Source: Regnicoccus_A sp014224355 (GTDB lineage Bacteria; Cyanobacteriota; Cyanobacteriia; PCC-6307; Cyanobiaceae). From it: a stretch of DNA of 64,000 nt. This document shows positions 50,787 to 60,355 of the stretch, one piece after another. The translations under genes and the position numbers were made by a program. The notes under the pieces are model-generated. The model saw nothing but the letters and a program-made list of their open reading frames with translations. It had not been told where the DNA came from and made no database searches. The stretch covers positions 1,984,001-2,048,000 of the forward strand of contig NZ_CP154799.1 in assembly GCF_050920705.1 (NCBI RefSeq). Direction: 5' to 3'. The first letter of the stretch is position 1, and each line of letters begins with the position of its first letter.

Positions 50787-52156
50787 GTGAGCAGCGTCAG
50801 CGCCGAAACCCTCCCCACGGCTTCCGCTCAGCAGAGCCTGGCCTGGCGCAACGCCTGGTATCCGGTGGCCTATCTGCATGATCTGGATCCAGCTCGGCCC
50901 ACGGGTTTCACCCTCCTGGGCGATGACCTGGTGCTCTGGTTCGAGCGGAAAGGCGATTCCGCGTCTGAAGGGGGTCAGTGGCGGGCCTTCGCCGATGTCT
51001 GCCCCCACCGCCTGGTGCCGCTCTCCGAAGGGCGGCTCAATGGCGCCGGTGAGCTGGAGTGCCCGTACCACGGCTGGAGCTTCGACGGTGAAGGCCACTG
51101 CACCGCCATCCCCCAGGCCAGCGCCGGCAGCCAGCCCAGTGACCGCCGCAGCTCCTGCCGCCCCTACGCCACCGCCACCGGCCAGGGGATGCTGTTCGTG
51201 TTCGCCGGAGTTCCCGAGGCGGCCGCCGCGGTGCCCCTTCCCCTTGTTCCCATCCTGGAGGACGCGGAGGCCGGCTGGCTGGTGCAGGACACCTTCCGCG
51301 ACCTCCCCTACGACGCCCTCACCCTGCTGGAGAACGTGCTCGATGTGAGCCACGTTCCCTTCACCCATCACGCCACGGTGGGTCGACGCGAGACGGCCGG
51401 CCCGGTGGACCTGCGGCTGGAGCAGGCCGGCCCCGGGGGGTTCAGCGGCGTCTGGGAGGAGGGCCCCCGCCGGGGCAAGCTCGGCAGCCAGTTCACCACC
51501 TTCCTCGCTCCGGGCCTGATGTGGCACGACCTCACCGCCCGTGGTTTCGCCCGCATCCTCACCGTGGTGTACGCCACGCCGACCCGGCCGGGCGAGTGCC
51601 GGCTGTTCGCCCGCTTCCCGTTCCAGTTCGAGTCCCCCTGGCCGGGCCGGCTGCTGCGCCTGCGTCCCCAGTGGCTCCAGCACATCGGCAACCACACCGT
51701 GCTGGAAGACGACCAGATCTTCCTCCACTGGCAGGAGCGGGTGCTGGAGGCCCGTGGCGGCAGTGAGGGCCTCAGCCGCGCCTGCCACCTGGCCACCGGT
51801 GCCGATGCCTACGTCAAGGCCCTGCGCGACTGGGTGGTGAGCGGGGCTGGCGAGCCGTTCCCTGCTCAGCCGCTGCCACCGCGCCTGGGGCGCCGTGCGC
51901 TGGTGGAGCGCTACGAGAGCCACACACGCCACTGCCGCAGCTGCTCCGGCGCCCTGCGCCGGATCCGGCGCTGGCGGCCGCTGCTGCCCCCCTGGCCTGG
52001 CTGGCCTTGCTGGCGATCGCCTGGTTCCACACACCCCTGGCCCTGGCCGCCGGCGTGGGCGTGGCCGGCCTGGCGGGCGCCGGCTTCTGGAAGCTCGGCC
52101 AGTGGGAACGCCTGCTGCTGACCGGCAACGACCGGCCGCCCCGCAACCGGAGCTGA
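50787..52156 (+). CDS. Rieske oxygenase, PaO/Tic55-like, frameshifted near the 3' end
   Basis: From GTG 50787: Rieske ligands CPHRLVPL...CPYHGWSF, mononuclear-iron region ENVLDVSHVPFTHH, and a C-terminal H-C-R-S-C pair as in chlorophyll-breakdown and Tic55-type oxygenases. After the CxxC the observed frame runs off at 52121, but restoring one C in the six-C run (51987-51992) gives PLAWLALLAIAWFHTPLALAAG, a membrane helix, and WKLGQWERLLLTGNDRPPRNRS with a stop at 52156, as family members end. Intact length 456. Probable role: oxidation of a chlorophyll or porphyrin-like substrate. Confidence 0.88.
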
Positions 52157-52166
52157 GTGCCGCAGC

Positions 52167-53447
52167 TCAATCGCTGTGCACCACGGGAATGTCGCTCAGG
52201 CGGGTGGTGGCGGCCCGCGACAGGCGCTGGCGCTTCATCGCCCAGGCCGGCTGGAGGCCGCAGGCGGCCCACTGCACCGTGCCGCGGCCGAAGCGGCGGT
52301 TGAGGCCGTCGATGGTGGCCATCAGCACCTCCCGGCGCCGTTGTTGCTCCGGCGGCAGGGGGGCGAGCAGATGGTGCTGCAACTGCTCCAGCGGCTGCAG
52401 GTTCTGCAGCAGCACACCGGCCTTCTGCAGAGGTTTGTGGGGCCGCAGCAGCCGCTCGGCCAGGGGCAGGGCGGCGGCCAGCAGCACGGCGGTGTCGTTG
52501 CTGGCCAGTGGCAAGGTCGCGGTGGCGGCGTTGGCGTAGAAGCGGGTGCCGTTGAAGGGGCTGCTGCGCACGAACACGGTGATGGTGCCGGCACGCTGGC
52601 GCTGGCGGCGCAGCTTCTCGGCGGCACGGCTGATGTAGGTGGCGATCGCCTCACGCAGCTGCCCCAGTTCCCGGATCGGTTCGCTGAAGCTGCGGCTCAC
52701 GCAGGTTTCCTGCTTGGCGGGCGGGGCGGCCACCAGGGGCAGGCAGCTGTGGCCGCGCAGTTCCTGCTGCAGGCGCAGCCCCACCACACCGGCCCTGGCC
52801 CGCAGCTCTCCGCTGGCCAGCTCGCGCAGCTGGAGCGCATTGGCCACGCCGCGCAGGCGGCACCAGCGCGAGAGCTTGCGGCCGATGCCCCAGACGTCCT
52901 CTATCGCCACGGCCTCCAGCCAGGGGTCGGGATCAGCCAGGGCCCCCAGATCGAACACACCACCGTGGGCCGGATCGCCCTTGGCCAGCTTGTTGGCCAG
53001 CTTGGCGAGCACCTTGGAGGGGGCGATGCCCACCGCCACCGGCAGTCCCAGGTGGCGTCGCACCTGCTGGCGCAGGGCGCGGCCCCAGGCGCTGAGGTCG
53101 CCGGCGGCGGGCCGGTGCAGCCGGCCGAAGGCCTCGTCGATCGAATACACCTCCAGCTCCTCCACCCAGGGCTCCAGGGTGAGCATCAGCCGCTGACTCA
53201 TGTCGGCGTAGAGGGCGTAGTTGGAGCTGCGCACCACCACGCCGAGGCACTCCAGCTCCCGCCGCACCTGGAAGTAGGGCTTGCCCATCGGGATGCCCAG
53301 GGCGCGGGCCTCGGCGCTGCGGGCCACGATGCAGCCGTCGTTGTTGGAGAGCACCACCAGCGGCCGGCCGATCAGGGACGGGTCGAGCGCCGCTTCGCAG
53401 GAGGCATAGAAGTTGTTGCCGTCGATCAGCACGGTGGCCCAGCCCAT
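52167..53447 (-). CDS. umuC: Y-family DNA polymerase UmuC
   Basis: Catalytic subunit of translesion polymerase V. ATVLIDGNNFYASCEAALDPSL and VYSIDEAFGRL carry the metal-binding Asp residues; VVVRSSNYALYADMS, GIAPSKVLAKLANKLAK and VWGIGRKLSRWCRL (helix-hairpin-helix) are all present, and the C-terminal little-finger domain is complete. Length 426 is typical. It follows umuD by 8 bases on the same strand. Expected to be SOS-induced through the box at 53960. Confidence 0.95.
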   Translation of the reverse strand: MGWATVLIDGNNFYASCEAALDPSLIGRPLVVLSNNDGCIVARSAEARALGIPMGKPYFQVRRELECLGVVVRSSNYALYADMSQRLMLTLEPWVEELEVYSIDEAFGRLHRPAAGDLSAWGRALRQQVRRHLGLPVAVGIAPSKVLAKLANKLAKGDPAHGGVFDLGALADPDPWLEAVAIEDVWGIGRKLSRWCRLRGVANALQLRELASGELRARAGVVGLRLQQELRGHSCLPLVAAPPAKQETCVSRSFSEPIRELGQLREAIATYISRAAEKLRRQRQRAGTITVFVRSSPFNGTRFYANAATATLPLASNDTAVLLAAALPLAERLLRPHKPLQKAGVLLQNLQPLEQLQHHLLAPLPPEQQRRREVLMATIDGLNRRFGRGTVQWAACGLQPAWAMKRQRLSRAATTRLSDIPVVHSD

Positions 53448-53455
53448 CGGCGCCC

Positions 53456-53932
53456 TCAGAGCGGGTGGATCACATGGATGGCCACACCCCAGAGGCGGGT
53501 GTCGTCGGCATCGCTGAGCTCCAGGGGCGGGTAGGCGGGATGGGCGGCTTCCAGCCGCAGCCGGCCCTGGTGACGCACCAGGCGCTTGAGCGTGAAGGCC
53601 CCCTCAACCGCTGCCACCACCACCCGGCCGTGGCGGGGCTCGACGCTGCGGTCGACGATCAGCAGGTCGCCGTGGTGGATGCCGGCGCCGATCATCGAAT
53701 CGCCACTGACGCGCAGGAAGAAGGTGCTGCTGGGGCGGGCGATCAGCTGCTCGTTGAGGTCGATGCCGGTTTCGACGTAGTCGTCGGCGGGACTGGGGAA
53801 GCCGGCCGCCACGCTGCCGCCGGCCAGGGGCAGCGTCAGGGCCCGGCGCCGCTCACGCAGCGGCAGGGGCGTGAGCGGATCGCTGAACCCTGCGGTGATG
53901 GCGGCTGGGTTGCCGGCTGGGTCGGTGGTCAT
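53456..53932 (-). CDS. umuD: UmuD, self-cleaving polymerase V subunit
   Basis: A 158-residue S24 peptidase-like protein. The self-cleavage site is Ala-Gly in SVAAGFPSPADDYVE, with the catalytic serine in RVSGDSMIGAGIHHGD and lysine in EGAFTLKRL, the LexA/UmuD dyad. Cleavage on RecA filaments gives UmuD' for polymerase V. Start ATG 53932 lies 28 bases downstream of a LexA-box-like palindrome at 53960-53973. It is the first gene of the umuDC operon. Confidence 0.94.
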   Translation of the reverse strand: MTTDPAGNPAAITAGFSDPLTPLPLRERRRALTLPLAGGSVAAGFPSPADDYVETGIDLNEQLIARPSSTFFLRVSGDSMIGAGIHHGDLLIVDRSVEPRHGRVVVAAVEGAFTLKRLVRHQGRLRLEAAHPAYPPLELSDADDTRLWGVAIHVIHPL

Positions 53933-53959
53933 GGGCAGCCACTCAGGAATTGCCAGAGT

Positions 53960-53973
53960 AGTTCAGGTGTACT
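53960..53973 (-). promoter_or_regulatory. LexA (SOS) box-like palindrome before umuDC
   Basis: On the minus strand AGTACACCTGAACT matches the cyanobacterial LexA pattern RGTACNNNDGTWCB except for one T-to-A. It is placed 28 bases from the umuD start, as expected for an operator, and sits between the divergent umuD and methyltransferase genes. Confidence 0.6.
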
Positions 53974-54065
53974 GATCCCTGTTGCGTGGCGGCCGCTTCA
54001 TGACGGCATGGTCTCCATGCCCATCCGACGATCTGATCGATCGTGGGGCGCTTGTTGTGGCCAGC

Positions 54066-54794
54066 ATGGGGCACATCAATGACGTTGCAGGACGGGCGAT
54101 GGCGGTGCAGGTGCTGAGCGAGGCCGAGCGGTTCAAGCTGGATCGCTCCGATGACGCCGCCTTCTACGCCGAGCCCCGCTTCGTGCAGCACCTCGACGGC
54201 GGCTTCCGCGACCGGCTGACAGCGCTCTACCGCGAGCGGATTCCGCCCTGCGCGGTGGTGCTGGACCTGATGAGCAGCTGGGTCAGCCATCTCCCCGAGG
54301 AGGTCCGCTACGAGCGGGTGATCGGCCATGGCCTCAACGCCCGGGAGCTGGAGGCGAACCCGCGCCTGGATCAGCACTGGCTGCAGAACCTCAACCGCGA
54401 CCAGGTTCTGCCCCTGGCGGACGCGAGCGTGGATGCGGTGCTGATCGTGGCGGGATGGCAGTACCTGCAGCAACCGGAGGCGATCGCGGCAGAGCTGCTG
54501 CGGATCCTGCGGCCGCAGGGGCAACTGATCGTGGCCTTCTCCAATCGGATGTTCATGCAGAAAGCTCCCCAGATCTGGACCGACGGCAGTGACCGGGATC
54601 ACCTGGAGTACGTGGTGCGGGTGCTGGTGGCCCAGGGCTGGCCGCTGCCGAAGCTGGTCGCCGAGTCGACCCGGGCCCAGGGGGCGCTGGGCTGGCTGGG
54701 GGGCCACGGGGATCCGTTCTTTGCAGTGATCGCCCAGAAGCCGGGACCCGGCCGCCGCGAGGAGCCAACCACGTTTAACAGTTCTTCACACTAG
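54066..54794 (+). CDS. SAM-dependent methyltransferase-like protein
   Basis: About 242 residues. The class I SAM-binding region is seen in AVVLDLMSSWVSHLPEEVRYERVIGHGLN (D-x-x-x-x-x-S-H variant of the usual glycine motif), with later motifs LPLADASVDAVLIVAGWQYLQQPEAIAAELLRILRPQG. Glycine-poor motif I departs from standard methyltransferases. The start is 54066 or 54099. Being divergent from umuDC across a shared 130-base gap, it could come under the same LexA site, but this is inference. Confidence 0.75.
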   Translation: MGHINDVAGRAMAVQVLSEAERFKLDRSDDAAFYAEPRFVQHLDGGFRDRLTALYRERIPPCAVVLDLMSSWVSHLPEEVRYERVIGHGLNARELEANPRLDQHWLQNLNRDQVLPLADASVDAVLIVAGWQYLQQPEAIAAELLRILRPQGQLIVAFSNRMFMQKAPQIWTDGSDRDHLEYVVRVLVAQGWPLPKLVAESTRAQGALGWLGGHGDPFFAVIAQKPGPGRREEPTTFNSSSH

Positions 54795-54817
54795 GATGCC
54801 CTGAACGCCTGAGACCC

Positions 54818-55057
54818 ATGACCACCCTGATCAACGTGATTGCCCCACTGATTTATATGGTCTGCTTCGCCGTCATCCTGGGCGGCGCCTTCGCCCTGAT
54901 GACCCAGAACCTGCGCAGCAGCGAGCGCACCGCCTCTCCGCGTCGGCGCCACCCCGAGGCCCCAAGCCCCGGCGAAGAAGTGATGATGGTGGACCTCAGC
55001 CGTGAGCGACTCGAGCAGCTCTACCAGCAGGCCTCCTCGGCGGGCCAGGGCGCCTGA
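54818..55057 (+). CDS. Small conserved cyanobacterial membrane protein
   Basis: 79 residues with one membrane helix (VIAPLIYMVCFAVILGGAFALM), then a polar tail with HPEAPSPGEEVMMVDLSRERLEQLYQQA. The pattern P-x-P-G-E-E-V-M-M-V-D-L-S-R-E-R-L is distinctive of a small family seen in picocyanobacteria, possibly DUF2973, and conserved enough to be functional; the role is unknown. It starts 23 bases after the methyltransferase. Confidence 0.7.
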   Translation: MTTLINVIAPLIYMVCFAVILGGAFALMTQNLRSSERTASPRRRHPEAPSPGEEVMMVDLSRERLEQLYQQASSAGQGA

Positions 55058-55107
55058 GAGCGTGGCCGAAACTGTGACCTGAGCCTGATCTGAGACCGTT
55101 GGAGTTG

Positions 55108-56327
55108 ATGACGGGACGCGGCTGTGATCCGGCTGCCCCGTCATTGGCGGTGATCGGTGCCGGGATTGGTGGTTGTGCCCTGGCCGCCCGGGTGCGTCAG
55201 CTGGGCTGGCGTGGTCCGATCGGCCTCTGGGAATCTGGCCGGGGACCCGGGGGGCGGGCCAGCAGCCGCCGTTCCCGCCATGACCCCCTGCTGCGTTTCG
55301 ATCACGGAGCACCGCTGTTCTCGATCACCACGACCACGGAGCCGGCGCTGCTGGCTCCCTTGCTGGAGGGGGGTGGATCGAGCCGTGGTCAGGTCCCCTG
55401 GCACAGCTCGATGGCCAGGGTCAGCTCATCGCCGGGGCCACCGATCCGCTCACGCAGGGGGCGCTCTACCGGGGCCGTGGCGGCATGGACCAGCTCTGCC
55501 GGGGGATGCTGGAGCTCGGCGGCGCCGACCTTCAGCTGAATGGCGGCTGCCTGGTGCGGCATCTGGAGCGGAGCGCAGCCGGCGGCTGGGACCTGCTCGA
55601 TCACCAGCAGCAGCGGCTGGGAGTTGCCGACTGGCTGGTGCTCAATGGCACCCTGCTGGCGCATCCCCGCTGTCAGGCGCTGCTGGGCTGGTCTGAACCA
55701 CCGCTGCAGCCGCTGGTCAGGCAGCTGGGGGACGGGCTGCTGGAGCAGGCTGCTGCGGCCATCGCCTCGATCGAGTGCAGTCCGCGCTGCGCGCTGATGC
55801 TGCTGATCCAGCCACCGCTGGCTGAAGCCTGGCGGCGGCTTCCCTTTCGCCTGCTGAGCTTCGACACAGCGGCCCAGGCGCGCTGGGGTCTCTCGCGGCT
55901 CTCGATTCAGCCCCTGGAGGATGGACGCTGCGTGGTGGTGGCCCATTCCACGGCCGAGGTCGCCACGCTCCATGCGGATGTGATCGGGTCGCGATCGTCG
56001 GTGGCCCGGCTGCCTGGAGTCACCCCCTCGCTTCAGCGGGAGCAGGAACTGATCGAAGCGCTCAGCGCGGCCCTCCTGGCGGTGTTGAAACCCTGGATCA
56101 CGTCACCGGCACTGGAGGGCGCCGAGCCTCAGCTGATGCGCTGGGGGGCAGCCTTCCCCGAAGGCCCCGGGCTTCCCAGCCGGTTGACACTCTGCCCGCA
56201 GAGCCGGATCGGCTTCTGCGGGGATTTCATCAGCGGCCCCGGTTTCGGCCGGATCGAGGGTGCCCTGCGCAGCGGCGAGGGGCTGGCGCCACGGCTGCTG
56301 GCGGCCATGGGGGCAGCCCCTGGCTGA
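55108..56327 (+). pseudogene. FAD/NAD(P)-dependent oxidoreductase, frameshifted at a G run
   Basis: From ATG 55108 (GGAG upstream) the frame opens with the dinucleotide motif LAVIGAGIGGCALAARVRQLG and GGRASSRR...FDHGAPLF of renalase-like FAD enzymes, then derails after LLEG at 55368. Adding one G to the six-G run 55368-55373 gives LEGGWIEPWSGPLAQLDGQG and continues through MDQLCRGMLELGG to the C-terminal FAD segment IGFCGDFISGPGFGRIEGALRSG, stop 56327 (406 residues). Downstream codons are well conserved. Substrate unknown. Confidence 0.87.
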
Positions 56328-56338
56328 CTCCCGCTGGT

Positions 56339-56746
56339 TCAGGGACAGCCGGCCTGGTCCTTGCGCTCCAGCCAGTCATCGCCGGCCTTGGCCAGGGACG
56401 CACCCTGGGGTGTGTAGAAGACAAGGCGCTTCCGGTTGCGGTAAAGCGGCGTGCGTGTGGCCTTGAGCTCGGCTTCGGCGCGATGGCGGCAGCTGAGCAG
56501 GGCGTCGAAGTCGAGCGGCTCCACCGCCGCCTTGTTCGGCTGAGGGTTGTCCGCCTGCTGGCTGATGGCGGGGCAGAGCCTCTGCCGCACGGCCTTGAGC
56601 AGAAGAATCTCCTGCTGCAGGGCCTGGGCGGAGAGGGCCCGGTGGCGCTCCTGCAGGGCCGTGCAGTTCGGGCTCTCCTGGGCCAGGCCCAGAGGGCTCG
56701 ACAGCCAGGCGGTGGCGGCAATCACGCCGAGGAGTCGGCTCAGCAC
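56339..56746 (-). CDS. Secreted hypothetical protein
   Basis: 135 residues with a signal peptide (LLGVIAATAWLSSPLGLAQ) and a helical mature region with three cysteines (SPNCTALQERH, RLCPAISQ, LSCRHRAEAE) plus a C-terminal one. No family recognised. Converges with the FAD oxidoreductase gene (12 bases between stops). Confidence 0.6.
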   Translation of the reverse strand: MLSRLLGVIAATAWLSSPLGLAQESPNCTALQERHRALSAQALQQEILLLKAVRQRLCPAISQQADNPQPNKAAVEPLDFDALLSCRHRAEAELKATRTPLYRNRKRLVFYTPQGASLAKAGDDWLERKDQAGCP

Positions 56747-56861
56747 CGCAGCAGTCTCAGGTTGTGCCAGTGAACTGTATGGGCGACTGCCAACTGCTGG
56801 GGTGGCACGAACGCAGTGACGGGGAAGGTTTGTTACCCTGACAAATTATTAACGCTTACCT

Positions 56862-57935
56862 ATGCCGGAATTCGGTTGGTCGTTGCTGATTGTCGCAGCG
56901 AAAGTTCTGCTGGGCAGCGCCGTGGTGATGGTGTCGCTGAAGTTGATCGGGCGATGGTTGATGCGTCTGGCCAGGAGAACTCCCAGCTCCACCGATGATC
57001 ATCTGATTCGCTCGGTGCTGAGCACGGCTGCACCCATCGGTTACCTCGCTGTCTTCTGGTGGGGCTGGCGGTCGCTGGTGGCGGAAGTCGAAGTGCTCAA
57101 CTTTGGAGAGGGTATCGATCGGTTTCTGGAATCCGTGGCGCTGTTCCTGGCCATCGTGCTGATTGTGCGGCTGCTCAATCGGGTGCTGCTGATCTTGCTG
57201 GATCGCTCGCTGCGCCGTCTCGGCCGCCACAACCAGCTCACACTGCTGCAAGGCCTTGAGCCGATGATCCGCTCATTTGTGTGGATTCTGGGTCTGCTGG
57301 TGTTTCTGCAGAACCAGGGCGTTCAGATGGGTGCCATTTATGCCTCCCTGGCAGGTGCCGGGATCGGGGTAGGCCTGGCCCTGAAGGGACCGATCTCCAA
57401 CTTCCTGAACTACCTCACCATCCTCCTCGATGAGCCGTTCAGAATCGGGCACTTCATCTGCTTTGAGGATGTGCTCGGAACCGTGGAAAGGGTGGGGATC
57501 CGCTCCACGGCTATCCGCAGCCTCAGTGGGGAGCGAATTGTGATCAGCAATGAAGACCTGCTGGGCAAAGTGATCCAGAACTATGGAGATCTGCCCAAGC
57601 GGCGTGTGGCCACCACCATCGGCGTGCTTTATCAAACACCACTGGAAACGGTCAAGGCGATTCCTGGCCTTGTGGAGGCTGTGATTCGCTCCAATCCACC
57701 GGCGGAATTCGATCGCTGCCATTTCACACGTTTTGCCGACAGCGCTCTGGAGTTCGAGTTCGTGTATTTCATTCCCGATTCCGATATCGTTCTGTTTCTT
57801 GATATGCAGCAGCAGATCAACCACGGCATCATGGAAACATTCCAGCAGAACAACATCGACTTCGCCTATCCCAGTCAGACTCTCTTCCTGGAATCCACTC
57901 AGACCAAGGGGAAGGAGGCCCTCGCCGTTGGCTGA
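56862..57935 (+). CDS. Small-conductance mechanosensitive channel (MscS)
   Basis: 357 residues, four or five helices. The pore helix with alternating Gly/Ala is IYASLAGAGIGVGLALKGPISN at about residues 158-180, followed by the beta domain (EPFRIGHFICFEDVLGTVERVGIRSTAIRSLSGERIVISNEDLL), the MscS F-R-I-G-D-x-I and R-S-T-x-I-R-x-x-x-G-E-x-I-x-I-x-N patterns. It releases solutes on hypo-osmotic shock. Not closely similar to the larger channel at 22490. ATG at 56862 follows a leader with no strong ribosome site. Confidence 0.92.
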   Translation: MPEFGWSLLIVAAKVLLGSAVVMVSLKLIGRWLMRLARRTPSSTDDHLIRSVLSTAAPIGYLAVFWWGWRSLVAEVEVLNFGEGIDRFLESVALFLAIVLIVRLLNRVLLILLDRSLRRLGRHNQLTLLQGLEPMIRSFVWILGLLVFLQNQGVQMGAIYASLAGAGIGVGLALKGPISNFLNYLTILLDEPFRIGHFICFEDVLGTVERVGIRSTAIRSLSGERIVISNEDLLGKVIQNYGDLPKRRVATTIGVLYQTPLETVKAIPGLVEAVIRSNPPAEFDRCHFTRFADSALEFEFVYFIPDSDIVLFLDMQQQINHGIMETFQQNNIDFAYPSQTLFLESTQTKGKEALAVG

Positions 57936-57956
57936 GCTGGGCCTGGGAGCCGGGCC

Positions 57957-59403
57957 TCAGCCGCGGGCCTCCTCGATCTGAAGCACTCCCATCATCCCCA
58001 TCTCCTCATGGTCGAGGTTGTGGCAGTGGTACACGGTGCGCCCCGGGAAATCCCTGAAGGCCACCCGCAGGCGTACCTCCTCGCCTGAACGCACCAGCAC
58101 CGTGTCCTTCCACTGCCGCTGGGGTTCTGGCCGGCCGTTGCGGCTGATCACCTGAAACGGATTGATGTGCAGGTGAAAAGGATGATCGAGATGGGGGTCG
58201 CCGTTGACGATCAGCCAGTCTTCAGTGTCGCCCAGGGTCACGCGGGTGTCGGTGCGGGCGTGGGCAAAGGCCCGGCCATTGATCAGAAAGATCATCCCCA
58301 TCCCGCCCATCCGGCCGCCAGCACCCATGCCACCCATGCCCATGCCCATGCCCATGCCGCCACCACCCCCTCCCCATGCCATGGGAGAGCACGAAGCGGC
58401 GGGTCCGCTGGGGCTCCGGCAGGGCCGGCACGGGGATCAGGGTCGTCGGCAGCGGCAGGGGCGCCACGGATCCCCGGTAGTTCACCCTCGCCAGGGTCTG
58501 GGGCCGCCCAGCACTCCACAGGTCGAGCAGGCGGTAGGTGCCGGGGGGCTGGTTGCCCTGCACCAGCAGATCGGCCCGCTCGCCCGGTGCCAGCACCAGC
58601 TCCTTGAGCGTCTGGGGGGCGCCGATGGCACCGCCGTCGGTGGCGATCAGCACCAGGGGGTGACCCTCCAGGGCAAGACGGTAGATGCGGGCGTTGGAGG
58701 CGTTGAGCAGGCGCAGGCGGATCAGACCACCGCTGGCGAGCTCGAGGGAGGGCTGAAGCTGGCCGTTGACCGTGAGCAGGGGCCCCTGGCGACCCAGCGC
58801 ACGCCCCATTCCCATTCCCATCCCCATGCGTTGGCTCTGGCCCTGGGGGGCGTCGGCGCTGGCGAAATCCTTGAGCACCAGGATGGCCTCGGTGGCGGCT
58901 GCCACCTCCGGGATTCGATCGAGCGCCCCGCGCACCACCAGGGCGCCGCCCAACCCGGCAAACACCTGATCGGCCGTGGTGCCGTGGTGGTGCGGGTGGT
59001 AATAGAAGAGACCGGCCGGGTGATCGGCGGGCAGGGTGAAGGCGTAGTCGAAGCTTTCCCCCGGCAGCACCGAGAGAAAGACATTGTCGGCGCTGCCGCT
59101 GGGGGGGATGTGCAGGCCGTGGAAGTGCAGGTTGGTGGGCTGATCGAGCTCATTGCGCAGGCGCAGGCGCAGGGGAACGTCGGGTTGCAGCTCCAGCAAG
59201 GGGCCTGGGGTGAGACCGTTGTAGGTGAGCGGGGCGCTGGGTCCGCCGGGGATCCTCCCCGCGACGGGGCGTGCCACCAGCTCCAGATCCGCCAGGCCAG
59301 GGGTTGTCGCCTGCTGGGCGCATAGCCGTCGGCCGAGAAGGGTGGAGCCCAGGCCGGCAAGACCCAGGGCGAGAACCTGACGGCGCCTGATGTCGGTGTC
59401 CAT
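57957..59403 (-). CDS. Multicopper oxidase (CueO/CopA type), frame disturbed at a G run
   Basis: A Tat-like start (DIRRRQVLALGLAGLG) and three cupredoxin domains with copper motifs NLHFHGLHIPP, YYHPHHHGTTAD, HPFHLHINPFQV and TVYHCHNLDHEEMGMMG (type-1 Cys-His-Met). Two Met-rich stretches (MGMGMGMG; MGMGMGMGGMGAGG) recall the methionine domains of copper-responsive oxidases. The two halves read in different frames, joined at the five-C run 58367-58371 (minus-strand G5): removal of one G or addition of two restores MGRGGG-MGMGMG. Periplasmic Cu(I)/phenol oxidation is the family role. Confidence 0.9.
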
Positions 59404-59438
59404 TCCTTGACCGTAGAACCTCCAACCGGCGCGAAAGC

Positions 59439-59470
59439 TTGACTCTCCAGTGGGCAGGAGACCATACGGT
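59439..59470 (+). promoter_or_regulatory. MerR-type promoter-operator before the DUF305 gene
   Basis: TTGACT at 59439-59444 and TACGGT at 59465-59470 are separated by 20 bases, the over-long spacer of MerR-controlled promoters. The spacer holds a dyad TCTCC-N8-GGAGA (59444-59448 and 59457-59461). The ATG of the DUF305 gene is 22 bases downstream; the multicopper oxidase starts on the other side at 59403. A near-copy occurs at 60356-60386. Confidence 0.75.
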
Positions 59471-59492
59471 TGGCGCGATCCGCTTTCCGGCG

Positions 59493-60239
59493 ATGCGCCA
59501 CCCCTTGCTCCCTACCGTCCTGATCGGTCTTGGCGTGCTGACCATCACGGCTCCGCCCGCACGATCCCAGATGGATCCGGCCGCGGATCACCGGCATCAC
59601 AACCACACGATGCCGATGGCCTCCCCTGCACCAGGAGCCGAAGAAAACCAGCCGATGGACCAAGGCGCCCATGACCATGACCATGACCATGACCTGGGCC
59701 CAGCCGGTGCCACCTACGACCTGCGCTTCATCGACGGCATGGTGCAGCACCACACCGGTGCCCTGCGCATGAGTGAATTCGTCTTCGGCATCGGCGAGCC
59801 CGGCGTCGGGGCCCTGGGGAAGACGATCTGGCGCGATCAGGCCGACGAGATCCGGGCCATGGGACTGTGGCGCAAGGCCTGGTATCCCGAGGCCCCGGTG
59901 TACCCCGTGGCGTTGGCTCCAGGTGGGGATCCCGACAGCCTCTCGGGCCTGACCCGCATGAGCCAGCCCCAGATCGATGCCATGCGGATGATGGGCAACG
60001 GCCCCACCAAAGAAAATCGGGTGGTGTGGTTCCTTGAGGGCATGCTGGAGCACCACGGCGGCGCGCTGATGATGGCCCATGACGCCCTGGCCAAGAGCAA
60101 CAACACCACCATCCTCCGCTTTGCCCGGGAGGTGATTCTCGCCCAGCGGGTCGAGATCATCGAGCTGCGTCGCATGCTGGCGGTGGAGGGATTGCGCAAG
60201 CCCGACTATCACAAGTTCGACGCCCTTTTCCGGCTCTGA
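59493..60239 (+). CDS. DUF305 secreted protein with His/Asp-rich segment
   Basis: 248 residues. A signal peptide (LLPTVLIGLGVLTITAPPARS) is followed by a metal-binding-looking stretch (DHRHHNHTMPM and HDHDHDHD, the latter from four CATGAC copies at 59670-59693) and two DUF305 halves: LRFIDGMVQHHTGALRMSEF and FLEGMLEHHGGALMMAHDAL, each with the H-H and M residues of the family. DUF305 proteins are often beside copper genes. Transcribed from the MerR-type site at 59439; role in metal sequestration is inference. Confidence 0.88.
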   Translation: MRHPLLPTVLIGLGVLTITAPPARSQMDPAADHRHHNHTMPMASPAPGAEENQPMDQGAHDHDHDHDLGPAGATYDLRFIDGMVQHHTGALRMSEFVFGIGEPGVGALGKTIWRDQADEIRAMGLWRKAWYPEAPVYPVALAPGGDPDSLSGLTRMSQPQIDAMRMMGNGPTKENRVVWFLEGMLEHHGGALMMAHDALAKSNNTTILRFAREVILAQRVEIIELRRMLAVEGLRKPDYHKFDALFRL

Positions 60240-60355
60240 CGCTGGCCTGGGCTGGAAAAGGAGCCGGAGGGAGCGCTGAGGATGATCGGAGCCGCCCCCA
60301 TGAGCTGAACCAGGCCAGAGCACGCCATGGCAGGACATCCCTGCAGCCGGGGCGG

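Noticed and set aside
52176..53534. 452-residue plus-strand frame over umuC
   Set aside because: Antisense shadow of umuC with Gln/Gly/His-rich composition and no motif.
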